Origin: Membranipora membranacea
Lineage: Eukaryota > Bryozoa > Gymnolaemata > Cheilostomatida > Membraniporidae
Length of the DNA: 64,000 nucleotides
Assembly (NCBI GenBank): GCA_914767715.1
Contig: OU612071.1
Location: 19,276,948 to 19,340,947 of the forward strand
Direction: 5' to 3'
The position numbers were made by a program, and so were the translations under genes. Below the pieces are notes generated by a model. The model was not told the origin of the DNA. It made no database searches and worked only from the letters and a program-made list of their open reading frames with translations. Positions 23,501-29,450 of this stretch are shown here, piece by piece (the stretch's first letter is position 1; each line of letters starts with the position of its first letter).

Positions 23501-26500
23501 TTGATTTCCAATTGGAGTCGTTTTGATTTTCCCTGTGTGGATTATTGATTACAGTATCAAAAATGGCTAATCATTTGCGAGAAGCAATCCCTGCAGAACA
23601 CAACCTTGTTCAGCTGGCCTCCACAGGAGCCACTGACTGCAGTAACTTGCAGGCTTGTAGTTCTAGGGGAGGCAGGGAGGCACTGCCTCCCCTTGAGGTG
23701 TGACCTTAAAACATCATGAATGAATAATCCATGTCAGGCTCAGCTCCTTTTGGATTTCTATTTGCTATTTACATGCCTTAAACTGCTTTGGATGAGCTGG
23801 CAACACCCCTCTTAGTGATGTTTTGGACCCGCTTCGGATTTTTGCCTTCCTTACATTCTTCTAAGCTACGGCCCTGACTTGGGTCAATCTTCATTGTAGA
23901 TCCACCACAAGAAAAGTCCTTCAGTATCTCCTACCGATATATCGGTACAAGTGTTGAATCGGGCAACTTTCATATTGATATTGATATGCCGGACAAGAAT
24001 ACTTACACGGCAGGAAATATAATATTCAACATCCTCATGGAAATAGGACCAAAGGCATACAAACACCCGATCAATGTGAACTTTTCAGGTAAGTTGAAAT
24101 GTTGTAATGTAGCTACGCTTATTTATCATTGAGGAAGGAATAATACACAAGGAGATAACTGAAGTCTTAAATTGACCTTCCGATGACGGCTACAAATATG
24201 TAGTTCATACCTGTGATTATTAAATTCTCAAGTTACTAAGTGTATCGAGTTCTCAAGATATTAAGCGTTTCAAGCTTATCAAGGTATTAAATGAAACAAG
24301 TCATGAAGTCTATTGAGTTATCAAGTTTATTAAGTTATCAAGTTTATTGAGTTATCAAGTTTATAAAATTCAAAGTTTCATCAAGTAAAATGTATACTGA
24401 GCATGCATTTCTTATCATGATACTCGTGCCTTGCAACGACCAACCTGTTTATACATTTGACCACAGCTTTCAACACTATCCCTCAACATGTGTGTTCATC
24501 GTCAAGCATAATTAACACAGCATTAACAAAATATTTGATTGAGTTTATATTATTCTGCCCTTCATTTCATATTTTAAAATATCATTAACACTGCTCATGA
24601 TTGTGAATGCAAAGAAAATTGAGAATATGAATAACTTGAACAAAGCTCAAAAGCAGAAGTTTTCTCTCATTATCAGGTGGGACCATTAAGAACAAATCCT
24701 TTCCAGAACTACCAGAAGACTATAAGCAACCTGGGAGAAAGTACAGATTCAATATGATACTCCATGGAGGGAATGGAACAATCACTCCGGCAAAAACTGA
24801 AAACCTTATTGTGAAAGTTCGTGAGTGTGCTTTAGAATTGTGCTAGAAATGTTGTCTTTCCACTGTTAGTGTGGTAAGGATATATGATGTACTTGTTGTC
24901 CCCCCATGCGCAATATACTATTGATCCTTCTGACTCCATACTTTAAAGAAGTATAAAGTATCCGCAGTGTGGGAAATATTAAATGGCATTTAGCTTTTGG
25001 TCTTTCAACTTGTATCTCCACTCTGCGATATCCGATCAGATCAAATTATGTCAATTTCTAACAAAAACGATCTCAATATTTGTGAATTGTTATTGTAGCT
25101 CCAAGTCAACCCGTTAATGTTACATTACTACATAATCCAGAATCACCACTCTCGATTGTCACTTGGGATCTGTCCAATGGTTCCATACAGGATGCAGTTG
25201 CTGTGAGAGTGTGTAGCCGTTCCCTGTGTCCCGAGGAAATGTTCATTGTAAGAAAAGTGGGCAACATCTTACCAAATTACTATAACATCAGCTCTCTCAC
25301 GCTTGCCCAAGAGTTGAACTACACATTTTATGTGTCTGCAATAAGTGATGGTGTCGAGGGGCCCGCAAGCAAGCCTGCAAACTTGTCGACCGGTGAGTGA
25401 ATTGAAGTTAAAGGAACTGTTGCGTCAGAATTGCGCTATTCCCTAAAATCACTAGAAGAGGCAGCAATAATTTAGAAATGCACTACTCATTACTTATAAG
25501 AACAAAAATTGAAATTGAGTTGCAATTAAAAATTTAACTAGATGGTCATTAAAAAAATATATGGCAAGTCTGAAACTTTTCCAGGCAGGTCTGGTACAGG
25601 GTATTTATGACGCAACATTTCCTTTAGGGAGATAATTTCTCTTGGCTCATTGGATCATCAGAAAAGTATGAATAAAATATGACAGTGGGGATACAATATC
25701 AAGTTCACATACAGCTATATATATATATATACAATATCGGTCTTATTGATGTATGACTAGTTGCCATCAATACATAACCCACCAATATAACATAATGTAG
25801 GGTATTACTATCAAATATTATTTTTATCTTTAAAAGATATAAGGGTCCCCACTTTTGTAGAAAAGTTGTGTCTGCATCCAACAGATATTGCTGGCAATCT
25901 GGTTAATGCAGATGGGGAGAGGACGTGGTACTTTGTAAGCGGCAGATCATATTATATATCATGCCAAGAGGGGGACAAATTACCGGATGATAGTGTACTA
26001 TGGGAGTGCACTGATGGTTTATGGCTAAGAGGAAAGGACTGTCGAGGTATGTGTTTGTCTGCAACCTACGGTCCTAAATCTAATCTGGACTTAGGTATTT
26101 TATTGTCTAACCTTCAAATCACATGTTCTCATAACTCTATAGCTTTTTTCTTGGCTACTTCAATGGTCAAAGTTCTATTGGGCACTTTAAAGTTGCCACT
26201 GATCTTGCTAGATACAGGCTATTTGATGGGTACCTACCATCTTTAATGTACCTTGTACCTTTAATGTACCTACCGTGTGTTGTGCAATACACACTCAGTT
26301 ACAGAGCTATGTATTCAGAGTAGAGCATCATGTTTCTATAGCTCTACTACTACTACTTAATTCACTTTGTTTTAATTGATTGTTTTCAGCTTATGGAGAA
26401 GCCATTATTTACCTTGGAGGTGGAATGATTGGTTTTGCACTGCTAGCAATTGTCAGCGGATTGGTTTGCTTTGCAGTGTGAGTTGAATTCAAAATTTGAC

Positions 26501-28767
26501 ATTGTTCAAAGGGTTGGATCTAAAATCATCATTTACCCACCGCTTATTTATTAGCTAATGTTTTGGCTCTGATCTGATTGTCAGTAAGGTAGGAAAGTGA
26601 GCCAATTCCAGGTCACTGAGCTTTTGTGATGGTGAAAGTGAAACAGTATTACTTTCACATTCACTTTAATATCAATAAACCTCCAGGATAGTACCATGGC
26701 ATTGGCATCGGCATCTCTCCCACTAGCCAATCAGAGCCAAGACATTGATAAAATGCATGAATTCATAAAAATGATCTGTTTTAACTGGATTTAAATTGAT
26801 TTTTTTATCTTTTCTGAACACTTATGACACTCAAAATGCCCCCCCCCCCCCCCCCTTAGAATGCTTAATGAAGTGGCCTAACAATGCCATAATGGAATAT
26901 TCCATGTCAGAATCAACTTCTTTTGGGACTTCCATATGCTTATTATCATTGAAATCCATATCCATTTCCCAAATATCCAAGCTGGCACTGTGCAAAATCA
27001 GTTCCTATTCAATGATTATACACTGGGCATAAGTCTGAATAATCATGTTTATACCTTCATTATTCCACTTTATACAATGATTATACCACATTCCTGGCAA
27101 AATTATGCAACTATAATTATTCAATGTATGGTATAAGTAGACAACTTATTCAATTCAATTGTAATTATACAATGTAGGTATAACTTCATCTATTTATACA
27201 ATCATTATCCCACTTGGAATAAGCTCTGAATAGGAACCGATTTTGCAGAGTGTGGTTCTACTTCACACTAAAGGTTTTCTGCGCCTCTCCTAACATTGCT
27301 CCTAAACTACATCCCTGGCATATATTATACATAATGATAACACTCAATAACCTGTATAGATCACATAACATGTTCAAACAGTCAGCCAAAAACTGTGCAT
27401 CCAGGGTGGAGTCGAACCAACAGTGGCATCGTGATAACAAAAAATAGCTTTGATAACCTACACCCATTGTTTTATCTGACCTTTTGGGATTGTGATGTAT
27501 GCTTTGGTAAAAATATGGCGAATCACATGCTAAGTAGATTCCTGTTTTCCAGAGATTTTCCCCTAACTTTAGAAGACCATGATCTTAAATTTTAGCATAT
27601 CATAGGCTATTTAAAATGTTACCATTGTGCTCTTATTTAGACTGAGACTTTCAAAAACTAGTTGGGGCTGACCAGCAATAAGGTGCTACTCAGACATCGA
27701 CTATTAGTTTTCACATCTCTTGACAATTTTTGAAATTTTTATCTGCTCCAGGAAAACCAACATGAAAAAAAGAGAGAGGGTGTGGGAACAAGAAGAAAAA
27801 ACTCTTGATAAGCAGTCAACTTTATACGGCGCGTTGTCTAAAGAAGCAGCTGCACGAATCATTGCGCAAAATGAAGTAGTTAGACATTCGATGGCAGTCA
27901 CCGGTGAAATTGTGCGGAGGGGAATACCAGGTTTGTGTATGCAGTGTACTCCTTTAAATTCAGACTTAATGATTCAATATAAATATATAAATCCGTTAAG
28001 GAAAATAGGTCCCTTCAGTCGAATCATAATGCATTCTAATGTCACCTAATTCAGACTCTGCATGATAAGGAGAAATTTCAACCAGTCTTGGTGGTGTAGA
28101 TTAGAAAGTCACATGTCATTTTTAGGATAACAAAGGAGTGATTGACATGCATGTAATTGAGTCGCAACTTCGTTGTGTCAGGAGTCGTCCCTCATCATGG
28201 GAAGAGCTATACAGCCTCCATTGAAATCAATCTCAATTTATTGTCACAAGCTGTATGTGTGCCAACCAGGATCACTGGAAATCACTGACCTCCTCACTTC
28301 GTTGGCACTTGAAATATAATGTGCGCTTAAGACCGAAGATAGATTGATTGATACACAAAGGCTTGTGTGGGTGTTTTTCATGGGTAACCATAGGGACAAT
28401 GGTCACTCTAGTCTTCGGACTATCTGGCTGAGCCCTTGCTTTCCCTTTATTTGATTTATATACTATTATGCCAAATTCTATATTTTGATTAAACTAAATT
28501 TATAGTATAACAAAAACAAAATAGTTGTTCTTTCCTTTGTTTTTAGGACGGCCCAGCTCTGGCTATGGAATGATAGCTCGTCCCCCGAGCAGGCAATCAC
28601 CACAAGGCATGCACTCATACCCAACCAAAGATTCCAATAACCTCTACAAATACAGTTACCCAACCAAAGATTCCAATAACCTCTACAATTACAGTTACCC
28701 AACCAAAGATTCCAATAACCTCTACAATTTCAGTTCAGTTCGGCAAACATTGGAGAGATATACCTAG
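2343..28767 (+). CDS. Large FN3-repeat single-pass receptor (3' part, 29 exons)
   Basis: Twenty-nine exons join in one continuous frame (4729 nt; one leading base, then 1575 codons and a stop). In order the product has 13 FN3-like domains, a four-cysteine sushi/CCP-like module, one hydrophobic helix, a basic stop-transfer segment and a tail of about 134 residues. This is the layout of a type I membrane receptor. The FN3 domains show the usual Trp on strand B, Tyr/Leu on strands E-F and many N-x-S/T sites, but they are divergent. No kinase, phosphatase, TIR or other enzyme domain is visible. All domain boundaries are phase-1 introns, the exon-shuffling phase. The signal peptide and any upstream domains are not in the window or were not recognised. 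I do not recognise an orthologue. Gene structure is well supported; function is inferred only as a cell-surface binding or adhesion receptor. Confidence 0.85.
2608..2834 (+). mobile_element. MITE family A, copy 2
   Basis: Begins CAGACCTTAGTTC and ends CTACGACCCTG, so the termini are inverted copies of CAGGGYCGTAG. It lies 9 bases after the donor site of the first receptor exon. Confidence 0.85.
3593..3704 (+). CDS. Receptor exon: FN3-like domain 1, second half
   Basis: A strong acceptor (tttttttcaag) and donor (ggtaag) bound 112 nt, entering in phase 0 and leaving in phase 1. The peptide has the FN3 E-G strand look: a Tyr-x-Met-x-Ala-x-Val strand, N-G-T, then a Pro-containing end. Confidence 0.75.
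4267..4461 (+). CDS. Receptor exon: FN3-like domain 2, first half
   Basis: Acceptor ttgcag and donor agtaag bound an exon that enters and leaves in phase 1. It starts with D-P-H-Q-P, the usual inter-domain junction, and carries three Cys and several Tyr. The domain is divergent. Confidence 0.75.
4859..7784. mobile_element. 2.9-kb element with very long inverted repeats
   Basis: The left end CCGGTGTAGTATTGTAAACT is matched inverted at 7765-7784. Homology between arms continues inward, through the GTCCCCGGG stretches and on to about 5860 on the left and 7115 on the right, with an extra insertion in the left arm. The centre has no transposase-like ORF. No target-site duplication is obvious. It sits in the receptor intron between the two halves of FN3 domain 2. 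Confidence 0.8.
5090..5458. mobile_element. Insertion in left arm of the 2.9-kb element
   Basis: About 370 bp present only in the left arm. Its ends resemble inverted copies around an ACGAAAT...GTG core (near 5110-5120 and 5418-5428), and an internal TTAAAAATAG...TTTTTAAATC hairpin lies near 5215-5240. Confidence 0.5.
7880..8014 (+). CDS. Receptor exon: FN3-like domain 2, second half
   Basis: Acceptor tatttccag and donor gtgagt bound 135 nt, phase 1 in and phase 1 out. The peptide has N-V-T, N-N-H-S and an alternating V-K-F-K-L-W strand. The intron before it carries the 2.9-kb inverted-repeat element. Confidence 0.75.
8023..8275. repeat. Element with inverted ends after the FN3-2 exon
   Basis: Ends GGGGGTTTTCAATTAGAAACAGC and its inverted match near 8253-8275 enclose several GAGCGAT/ATCGCTC motifs. 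The element begins 9 bases past the donor at 8015. Confidence 0.6.
8479..8669 (+). CDS. Receptor exon: FN3-like domain 3, first half
   Basis: Acceptor tgttgcag and donor gtaagc bound an exon that enters in phase 1 and leaves in phase 0. It begins H-P-S-T-P-N and has a V-I-R-C strand typical of the domains in this protein. Confidence 0.75.
8971..9064 (+). CDS. Receptor exon: FN3-like domain 3, second half
   Basis: Too short to appear as an ATG-started ORF. The exons at 8669 (phase 0) and 9545 (needs phase 1) cannot be joined directly, so a linking exon is required. This 94-nt segment (31 codons plus one base) has an acceptor ending gaag at 8970 and a donor gtatgt. It encodes a Y-Y-L-A-A strand and an R-G-V-A-S end like other second halves. 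Confidence 0.65.
9252..9505 (+). repeat. Intronic duplication, copy 1
   Basis: From CCTAGCAGGGTTTCATACAAGAC to ACTGAGTTCCTATTGGCTTATTAC. It matches 12807-13060 along its whole length with many substitutions. It ends 40 bases before the FN3-4 first-half exon. Confidence 0.85.
9545..9684 (+). CDS. Receptor exon: FN3-like domain 4, first half
   Basis: Acceptor tttcaacag and donor gtgaga bound an exon entering in phase 1 and leaving in phase 0. It contains N-N-L-T-V, the strand-B motif L-N-I-S-W-H-N-P and A-V-I-N-C, a recognisable FN3 first half. Confidence 0.8.
10166..10334 (+). CDS. Receptor exon: FN3-like domain 4, second half
   Basis: Acceptor tatttttag and donor gtaagt bound 169 nt, phase 0 in and phase 1 out. 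It carries G-F-Q-A-G-S-R-V-F, which matches the FN3 L-x-P-G-x-x-Y turn, followed by an S-N-S-S-G loop. An alternative acceptor at 10244 is also in frame and would give a shorter exon. Confidence 0.7.
10990..11178 (+). CDS. Receptor exon: FN3-like domain 5, first half
   Basis: Acceptor tattttcag, phase 1 in and phase 1 out, donor gtatga. It begins Y-P-L-P-P-T and has alternating hydrophobic strands. This domain, like 2 and 12, has its internal intron in phase 1. Confidence 0.75.
11429..11584 (+). CDS. Receptor exon: FN3-like domain 5, second half
   Basis: Acceptor tttgacag and donor ggtaag bound an exon with phase 1 on both sides. It contains H-P-G-A-K-Y-G-V-E-L, the clear FN3 P-G-x-x-Y motif, and an N-E-T glycosylation site. 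Confidence 0.8.
11768..11998 (+). mobile_element. MITE family A, copy 3
   Basis: Begins CAGGCCCGTAGTT and ends AACTACGGTCCTG. It is flanked by a perfect 5-bp direct repeat taaat (11763-11767 and 11999-12003). Confidence 0.92.
12807..13060 (+). repeat. Intronic duplication, copy 2
   Basis: From CCTAGCAGTGTACCATACAAGAC to ACTGAGTTCCTTATTGGCTGG. It ends 34 bases before the FN3-6 first-half exon, the same relative place as copy 1. Confidence 0.85.
13094..13326 (+). CDS. Receptor exon: FN3-like domain 6, first half
   Basis: Acceptor atcttag, phase 1 in and phase 0 out. It begins D-P-E-P-P-E-L and has F-T-C-Q-T and C-N-L-T-V-T-G-L. The donor gtttgt is weaker than its neighbours, but phase and homology support it. 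Confidence 0.75.
13770..13866 (+). CDS. Receptor exon: FN3-like domain 6, second half
   Basis: Acceptor cacatag and donor ggtagg bound 97 nt, phase 0 in and phase 1 out. It encodes L-N-P-G-V-K-Y-T-L-S-A-V-S, a textbook FN3 E-F turn, and N-V-S. Confidence 0.85.
14486..14697. repeat. Foldback repeat family B, single arm
   Basis: Matches the right arm of the copy at 20840-20995 (GTGGTTGAGAAAA, GTGTCCATAGGCTA, ACCAAATATGGGGAGGCGCA). It ends 12 bases before the FN3-7 exon, so it supplies sequence next to that acceptor. Confidence 0.65.
14710..14909 (+). CDS. Receptor exon: FN3-like domain 7, first half
   Basis: The acceptor atttgaag lies just past a repeat copy. Phase 1 in, phase 0 out, donor gtaatt. 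It starts D-L-E-A-P-Y and includes Y-N-V-T-L-D-F-P-P and L-E-C-E-L. Confidence 0.75.
15122..15345 (-). mobile_element. tRNA-related SINE (family 2), inverted
   Basis: The second copy, with the same block order. The minus strand starts AGTGGTCTGACGGCTTAGGG and has a degenerate box B near GGATCCAGATTC. It ends shortly before the FN3-7 second-half exon. Confidence 0.65.
15372..15474 (+). CDS. Receptor exon: FN3-like domain 7, second half
   Basis: Acceptor tcactag and donor ggtgag bound 103 nt, phase 0 in and phase 1 out. The peptide has a F-G-G-L-H-Y-E-I-K-I turn and strand and a Thr/Pro-rich end. Confidence 0.8.
15741..15945. mobile_element. MITE family C (GGCTCTGATTGGCTG), copy 1
   Basis: Inverted ends GGCTCTGATTGGCTGG and CAGCCAATCAGATCAGAGCC with internal AGAGCCAATT...CATTGGCTCT. 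The family recurs at 19497 (truncated), 26552, 49929, 54379 and 54809. Confidence 0.75.
16086..16285 (+). mobile_element. tRNA-derived SINE (family 1)
   Basis: Box A-like GGTGGCTCAGTTGGTTAGGG and box B-like GGGTTTGAATCC are followed by the family body with GTGCTCCGACCTGCCTCCAAAC. It resembles the copies at 18410, 29216 and (inverted) 17530. Confidence 0.75.
16770..16912 (+). CDS. Receptor exon: FN3-like domain 8, first half
   Basis: Acceptor attcccag and donor gtgagt bound an exon with phase 1 in and phase 0 out. It begins A-A-S-P-P-K-N-I, has V-N-I-K-W-D-N on strand B and a C-x-x-C pair, as in domains 11 and 13. Confidence 0.8.
17231..17372 (+). CDS. Receptor exon: FN3-like domain 8, second half
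   Basis: Acceptor cttttgcag and donor gtatgt bound 142 nt, phase 0 in and phase 1 out. It encodes L-T-A-G-A-P-H-T-F-R-V, the FN3 turn and F strand. Confidence 0.8.
17530..17695 (-). mobile_element. tRNA-derived SINE (family 1), inverted
   Basis: The reverse strand reads TAGCTCAGTTGGTTAGAGCC and later GGGTTTGAATCC, the same boxes and spacing as the plus-strand copies. Confidence 0.75.
17882..18075 (+). CDS. Receptor exon: FN3-like domain 9, first half
   Basis: Acceptor attgtag and donor gtaagt bound an exon with phase 1 in and phase 0 out. It begins Y-P-K-V-P-L and has N-V-S, N-K-S, N-V-T sites and three Cys. Confidence 0.8.
18410..18630 (+). mobile_element. tRNA-derived SINE (family 1)
   Basis: GGCTCAGTTGGTAAGAGCGC and GGGTTCGATTCC are near-consensus pol III boxes; the body has GGCTCCGATCTGCCTGCAAAC and CCGCCCGTGCTTCCAGATG. 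It ends T-rich before the FN3-9 exon. Confidence 0.8.
18668..18761 (+). CDS. Receptor exon: FN3-like domain 9, second half
   Basis: Acceptor atttaag and donor gtgagt bound 94 nt, phase 0 in and phase 1 out. It has L-N-P-G-V-R-Y-D-L-R-V, nearly identical in form to domain 6, and L-S-S-P-W. Confidence 0.85.
19740..19939 (+). CDS. Receptor exon: FN3-like domain 10, first half
   Basis: Acceptor ctttcag and donor gtatgt bound an exon with phase 1 in and phase 0 out. It begins K-P-D-V-P-A, has two N-x-T/S sites and L-R-C-D-I-N-T-T. Confidence 0.8.
20511..20607 (+). CDS. Receptor exon: FN3-like domain 10, second half
   Basis: Acceptor tttttttcag and donor gtaagg bound 97 nt, phase 0 in and phase 1 out. 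It encodes L-H-A-G-V-I-Y-K-I-K-V-Q-A-V. Confidence 0.85.
20633..20995. repeat. Foldback repeat family B, full copy
   Basis: The left arm (about 20633-20785) is the inverse of the right arm (about 20840-20995), sharing TGAGAAAA, GTGTCCATA and GGGGAGGTGCA-type blocks. Confidence 0.7.
21590..21741 (+). CDS. Receptor exon: FN3-like domain 11, first half
   Basis: Acceptor attctag and donor gtaagt bound an exon with phase 1 in and phase 0 out. It has V-P-P-A-N-I-S-V, I-L-V-T-W-Q-N (strand B) and A-C-S-R-T-G-C. This is one of the clearest FN3 halves. Confidence 0.85.
22074..22320. mobile_element. Foldback element bounded by TTAA
   Basis: Arms of about 105 bp pair with few mismatches around a loop near 22182-22205. 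TTAA stands at both outer ends (22074-22077, 22317-22320), which could be a piggyBac-type target duplication or part of the arms. Confidence 0.8.
22483..22618 (+). CDS. Receptor exon: FN3-like domain 11, second half
   Basis: Acceptor atatcag and donor gtgagt bound 136 nt, phase 0 in and phase 1 out. It encodes F-S-G-L-K-G-A-T-F-Y-T-V-Q-L-R and an S-E-W-S end. Confidence 0.85.
22786..22990 (+). repeat. Retroelement 3' tail with (ATT)n, copy 1
   Basis: TGTAGTGTTAAACCGCTGAG...CCCATTGTGGCTCAAATTGAGCGGTATGGCAGTAAAC followed by a long A/T-only (ATT)-type tail. The same unit recurs at 23009 and 29013. Confidence 0.7.
23009..23225 (+). repeat. Retroelement 3' tail with (ATT)n, copy 2
   Basis: TGTAGTGTAAAACCGCTTAG...AAGCGGTATGGCAATAAAC, then a degenerate ATT/TTA tail. 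It follows copy 1 in tandem, 223 bp apart. An open frame here is a composition artefact. Confidence 0.7.
23650..23876 (+). mobile_element. MITE family A, copy 4
   Basis: Begins CAGGCTTGTAGTT and ends GCTACGGCCCTG. It is flanked by the 5-bp direct repeat acttg (23645-23649 and 23877-23881). Confidence 0.92.
23900..24088 (+). CDS. Receptor exon: FN3-like domain 12, first half
   Basis: Acceptor cattgtag and donor ggtaag bound an exon with phase 1 on both sides. It begins Y-P-P-Q-E-K. It starts 24 nt after the end of a MITE copy. The domain is divergent and resembles domains 1 and 5 in spacing. Confidence 0.75.
24300..24370. repeat. 18-bp tandem repeat in receptor intron
   Basis: About three units of (A/G)AGTTATCAAGTTTATT(A/G), with looser related copies back to about 24230. 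Confidence 0.8.
24677..24820 (+). CDS. Receptor exon: FN3-like domain 12, second half
   Basis: Acceptor attatcag and donor gtgagt bound an exon with phase 1 on both sides. It contains Q-P-G-R-K-Y-R-F-N-M-I-L, the FN3 turn and F strand. Confidence 0.75.
25099..25392 (+). CDS. Receptor exon: complete FN3 domain 13
   Basis: This 294-nt exon (phase 1 both sides) holds a whole FN3 domain, the only one not interrupted. It has P-V-N-V-T-L, I-V-T-W-D-L, V-C-S-R-S-L-C, a Y-T-F-Y-V-S-A-I strand and G-P-A-S-K-P. A possible donor (gtaaga, about 25249) sits where other domains have their intron but appears to be read through. Confidence 0.85.
25861..26046 (+). CDS. Receptor exon: sushi/CCP-like module
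   Basis: Acceptor tttgtag and donor ggtatg bound a phase-1 exon of about 62 residues. It has four Cys in C-x(n)-C-Q-E-G, E-C-T-D-G-x-W and D-C-R contexts, plus Y-Y-I-S-C. This is the cysteine and Trp pattern of a complement control (sushi) module. It is the membrane-proximal domain. A divergent relative of the fold cannot be excluded. Confidence 0.7.
26390..26477 (+). CDS. Receptor exon: transmembrane helix
   Basis: Acceptor tgttttcag and donor gtgagt; phase 1 in, phase 2 out. It encodes an uninterrupted hydrophobic stretch of about 22 residues with G-G-G and small residues. The next exon opens with K-x-x-x-K-K-R-E-R, so the N-terminus is outside and the tail is cytosolic. Confidence 0.85.
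26552..26750. mobile_element. MITE family C, copy 3
   Basis: TAGCTAATGTTTTGGCTCTGATC start and TAGCCAATCAGAGCCAAGACATT end, with the internal GAGCCAATTCCAGGTCACTG block. It lies just after the transmembrane exon. Confidence 0.75.
26850..27317 (+). mobile_element. MITE family A, copy 5, split by another element
   Basis: The left part (to about 26985) matches copy 1 over the AATATTCCATGTCAGAATCA region and the right part ends CTAAACTACATCCCTG. A 267-bp element interrupts it. The 5' end has become a run of C. Confidence 0.75.
26986..27252. mobile_element. CACTG-ended element nested in MITE A copy 5
   Basis: Terminal inverted repeats of about 28 bp start CACTGTGCAAAATCAGTTCC and CACTCTGCAAAATCGGTTCC. 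It is flanked by a 3-bp direct repeat tgg (26983-26985, 27253-27255). The ends and 3-bp target size suit a non-autonomous CACTA/EnSpm-type transposon. Confidence 0.75.
27752..27930 (+). CDS. Receptor exon: juxtamembrane cytoplasmic segment
   Basis: Acceptor ctgctccag and donor ggtttg; phase 2 in, phase 1 out. A basic cluster is followed by a charged, probably helical E/K/A-rich segment of about 45 residues with one Tyr (T-L-Y-G). No known signalling domain is visible. Confidence 0.8.
28547..28767 (+). CDS. Receptor last coding exon with Tyr-rich tail repeats
   Basis: Acceptor gtttttag, phase 1 in, stop TAG at 28765-28767. After an R/P/S-rich segment the tail has three 13-residue repeats of the form Y-P-T-K-D-S-N-N-L-Y-x-Y/F-S, then R-Q-T-L-E-R-Y-T. 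A donor gtggtgagt follows the stop by 26 nt. Confidence 0.85.
28618..28734 (+). repeat. Three in-frame 39-bp tandem repeats in receptor tail
   Basis: Copies at 28618-28656, 28657-28695 and 28696-28734 differ at only a few bases, all near the 3' end of the unit. Each adds two or three Tyr. The near identity at DNA level points to recent expansion or homogenisation. Confidence 0.95.
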
Positions 28768-29012
28768 CTAAAGCGAAGGCCTAGAAAAGTGTGGTGAGTG
28801 AATATTTGGCAGTTTGAAAAATAAGTATTTTCAAGGTTACTAGGTCTAGGGTAAGCGGGAGGGATCATTGAACTGACGGCCGGATTTCAATTCTGGCGCC
28901 TGAAACCTGAAAATCCGAGTTCGGTAGGGTGTTCAAATAGGTACTTTTTATGCCATATAGGTTCTCATTATCCTGGGTTGGCTATGAGGTGTTTGAACCC
29001 AGTGCCTAGGCA

Positions 29013-29090
29013 GTAATGATGTAGTGTAGCTTACAAGTACCCACTGTGGCTTACATTAAGCAGTATACAAATAAACTCATTATTATTAAG
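29013..29090 (+). repeat. Retroelement 3' tail, copy 3
   Basis: TGTAGTGTAGCTTACAAGTACCCACTGTGG...TTAAGCAGTATACAAATAAAC with a short ATTATT tail. Confidence 0.65.
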
Positions 29091-29215
29091 CCAGTGTCAA
29101 GAGGTGACTTTGTGCTCATGTGAATACTTTACTGATGATCCATTGCATAGAGATAATCTCCATCCTCTTTGCTTGCTTGGTTCATATTGAGGATAGCGAT
29201 TATACACACACACAG

Positions 29216-29450
29216 TAGGAGGTGGCTCGGCTGGTTAGAGCGCCAGTCCCTCAGCATGCAGGTGTGCAAGGTTGTTGTTTCAAATCCTTCTGCGATCTAT
29301 CACTCACTTGGGTTTAGTTGGTTCCAAGTGTGCTCCGACCTGTCTGCTGGCAAACAGAGAGCAACTTGGCGCAGAAATTGAGGCAACCAATATTGTACCG
29401 CCCATGCTTTGGGATGTGGTGTGTGATATGACCATCTGATTTTAATAAAC
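29216..29450 (+). mobile_element. tRNA-derived SINE (family 1)
   Basis: GGTGGCTCGGCTGGTTAGAG and TTTCAAATCC boxes, GTGCTCCGACCTGTCTGC and CCGCCCATGCTTTGGGATG. It lies in the putative 3' UTR intron of the receptor gene. Confidence 0.75.

Noticed and set aside
25249-25254. Internal donor gtaaga in FN3 domain 13, implying a split domain
   Set aside because: The frame stays open and FN3-like on both sides with no matching acceptor, so the exon is read as continuous.
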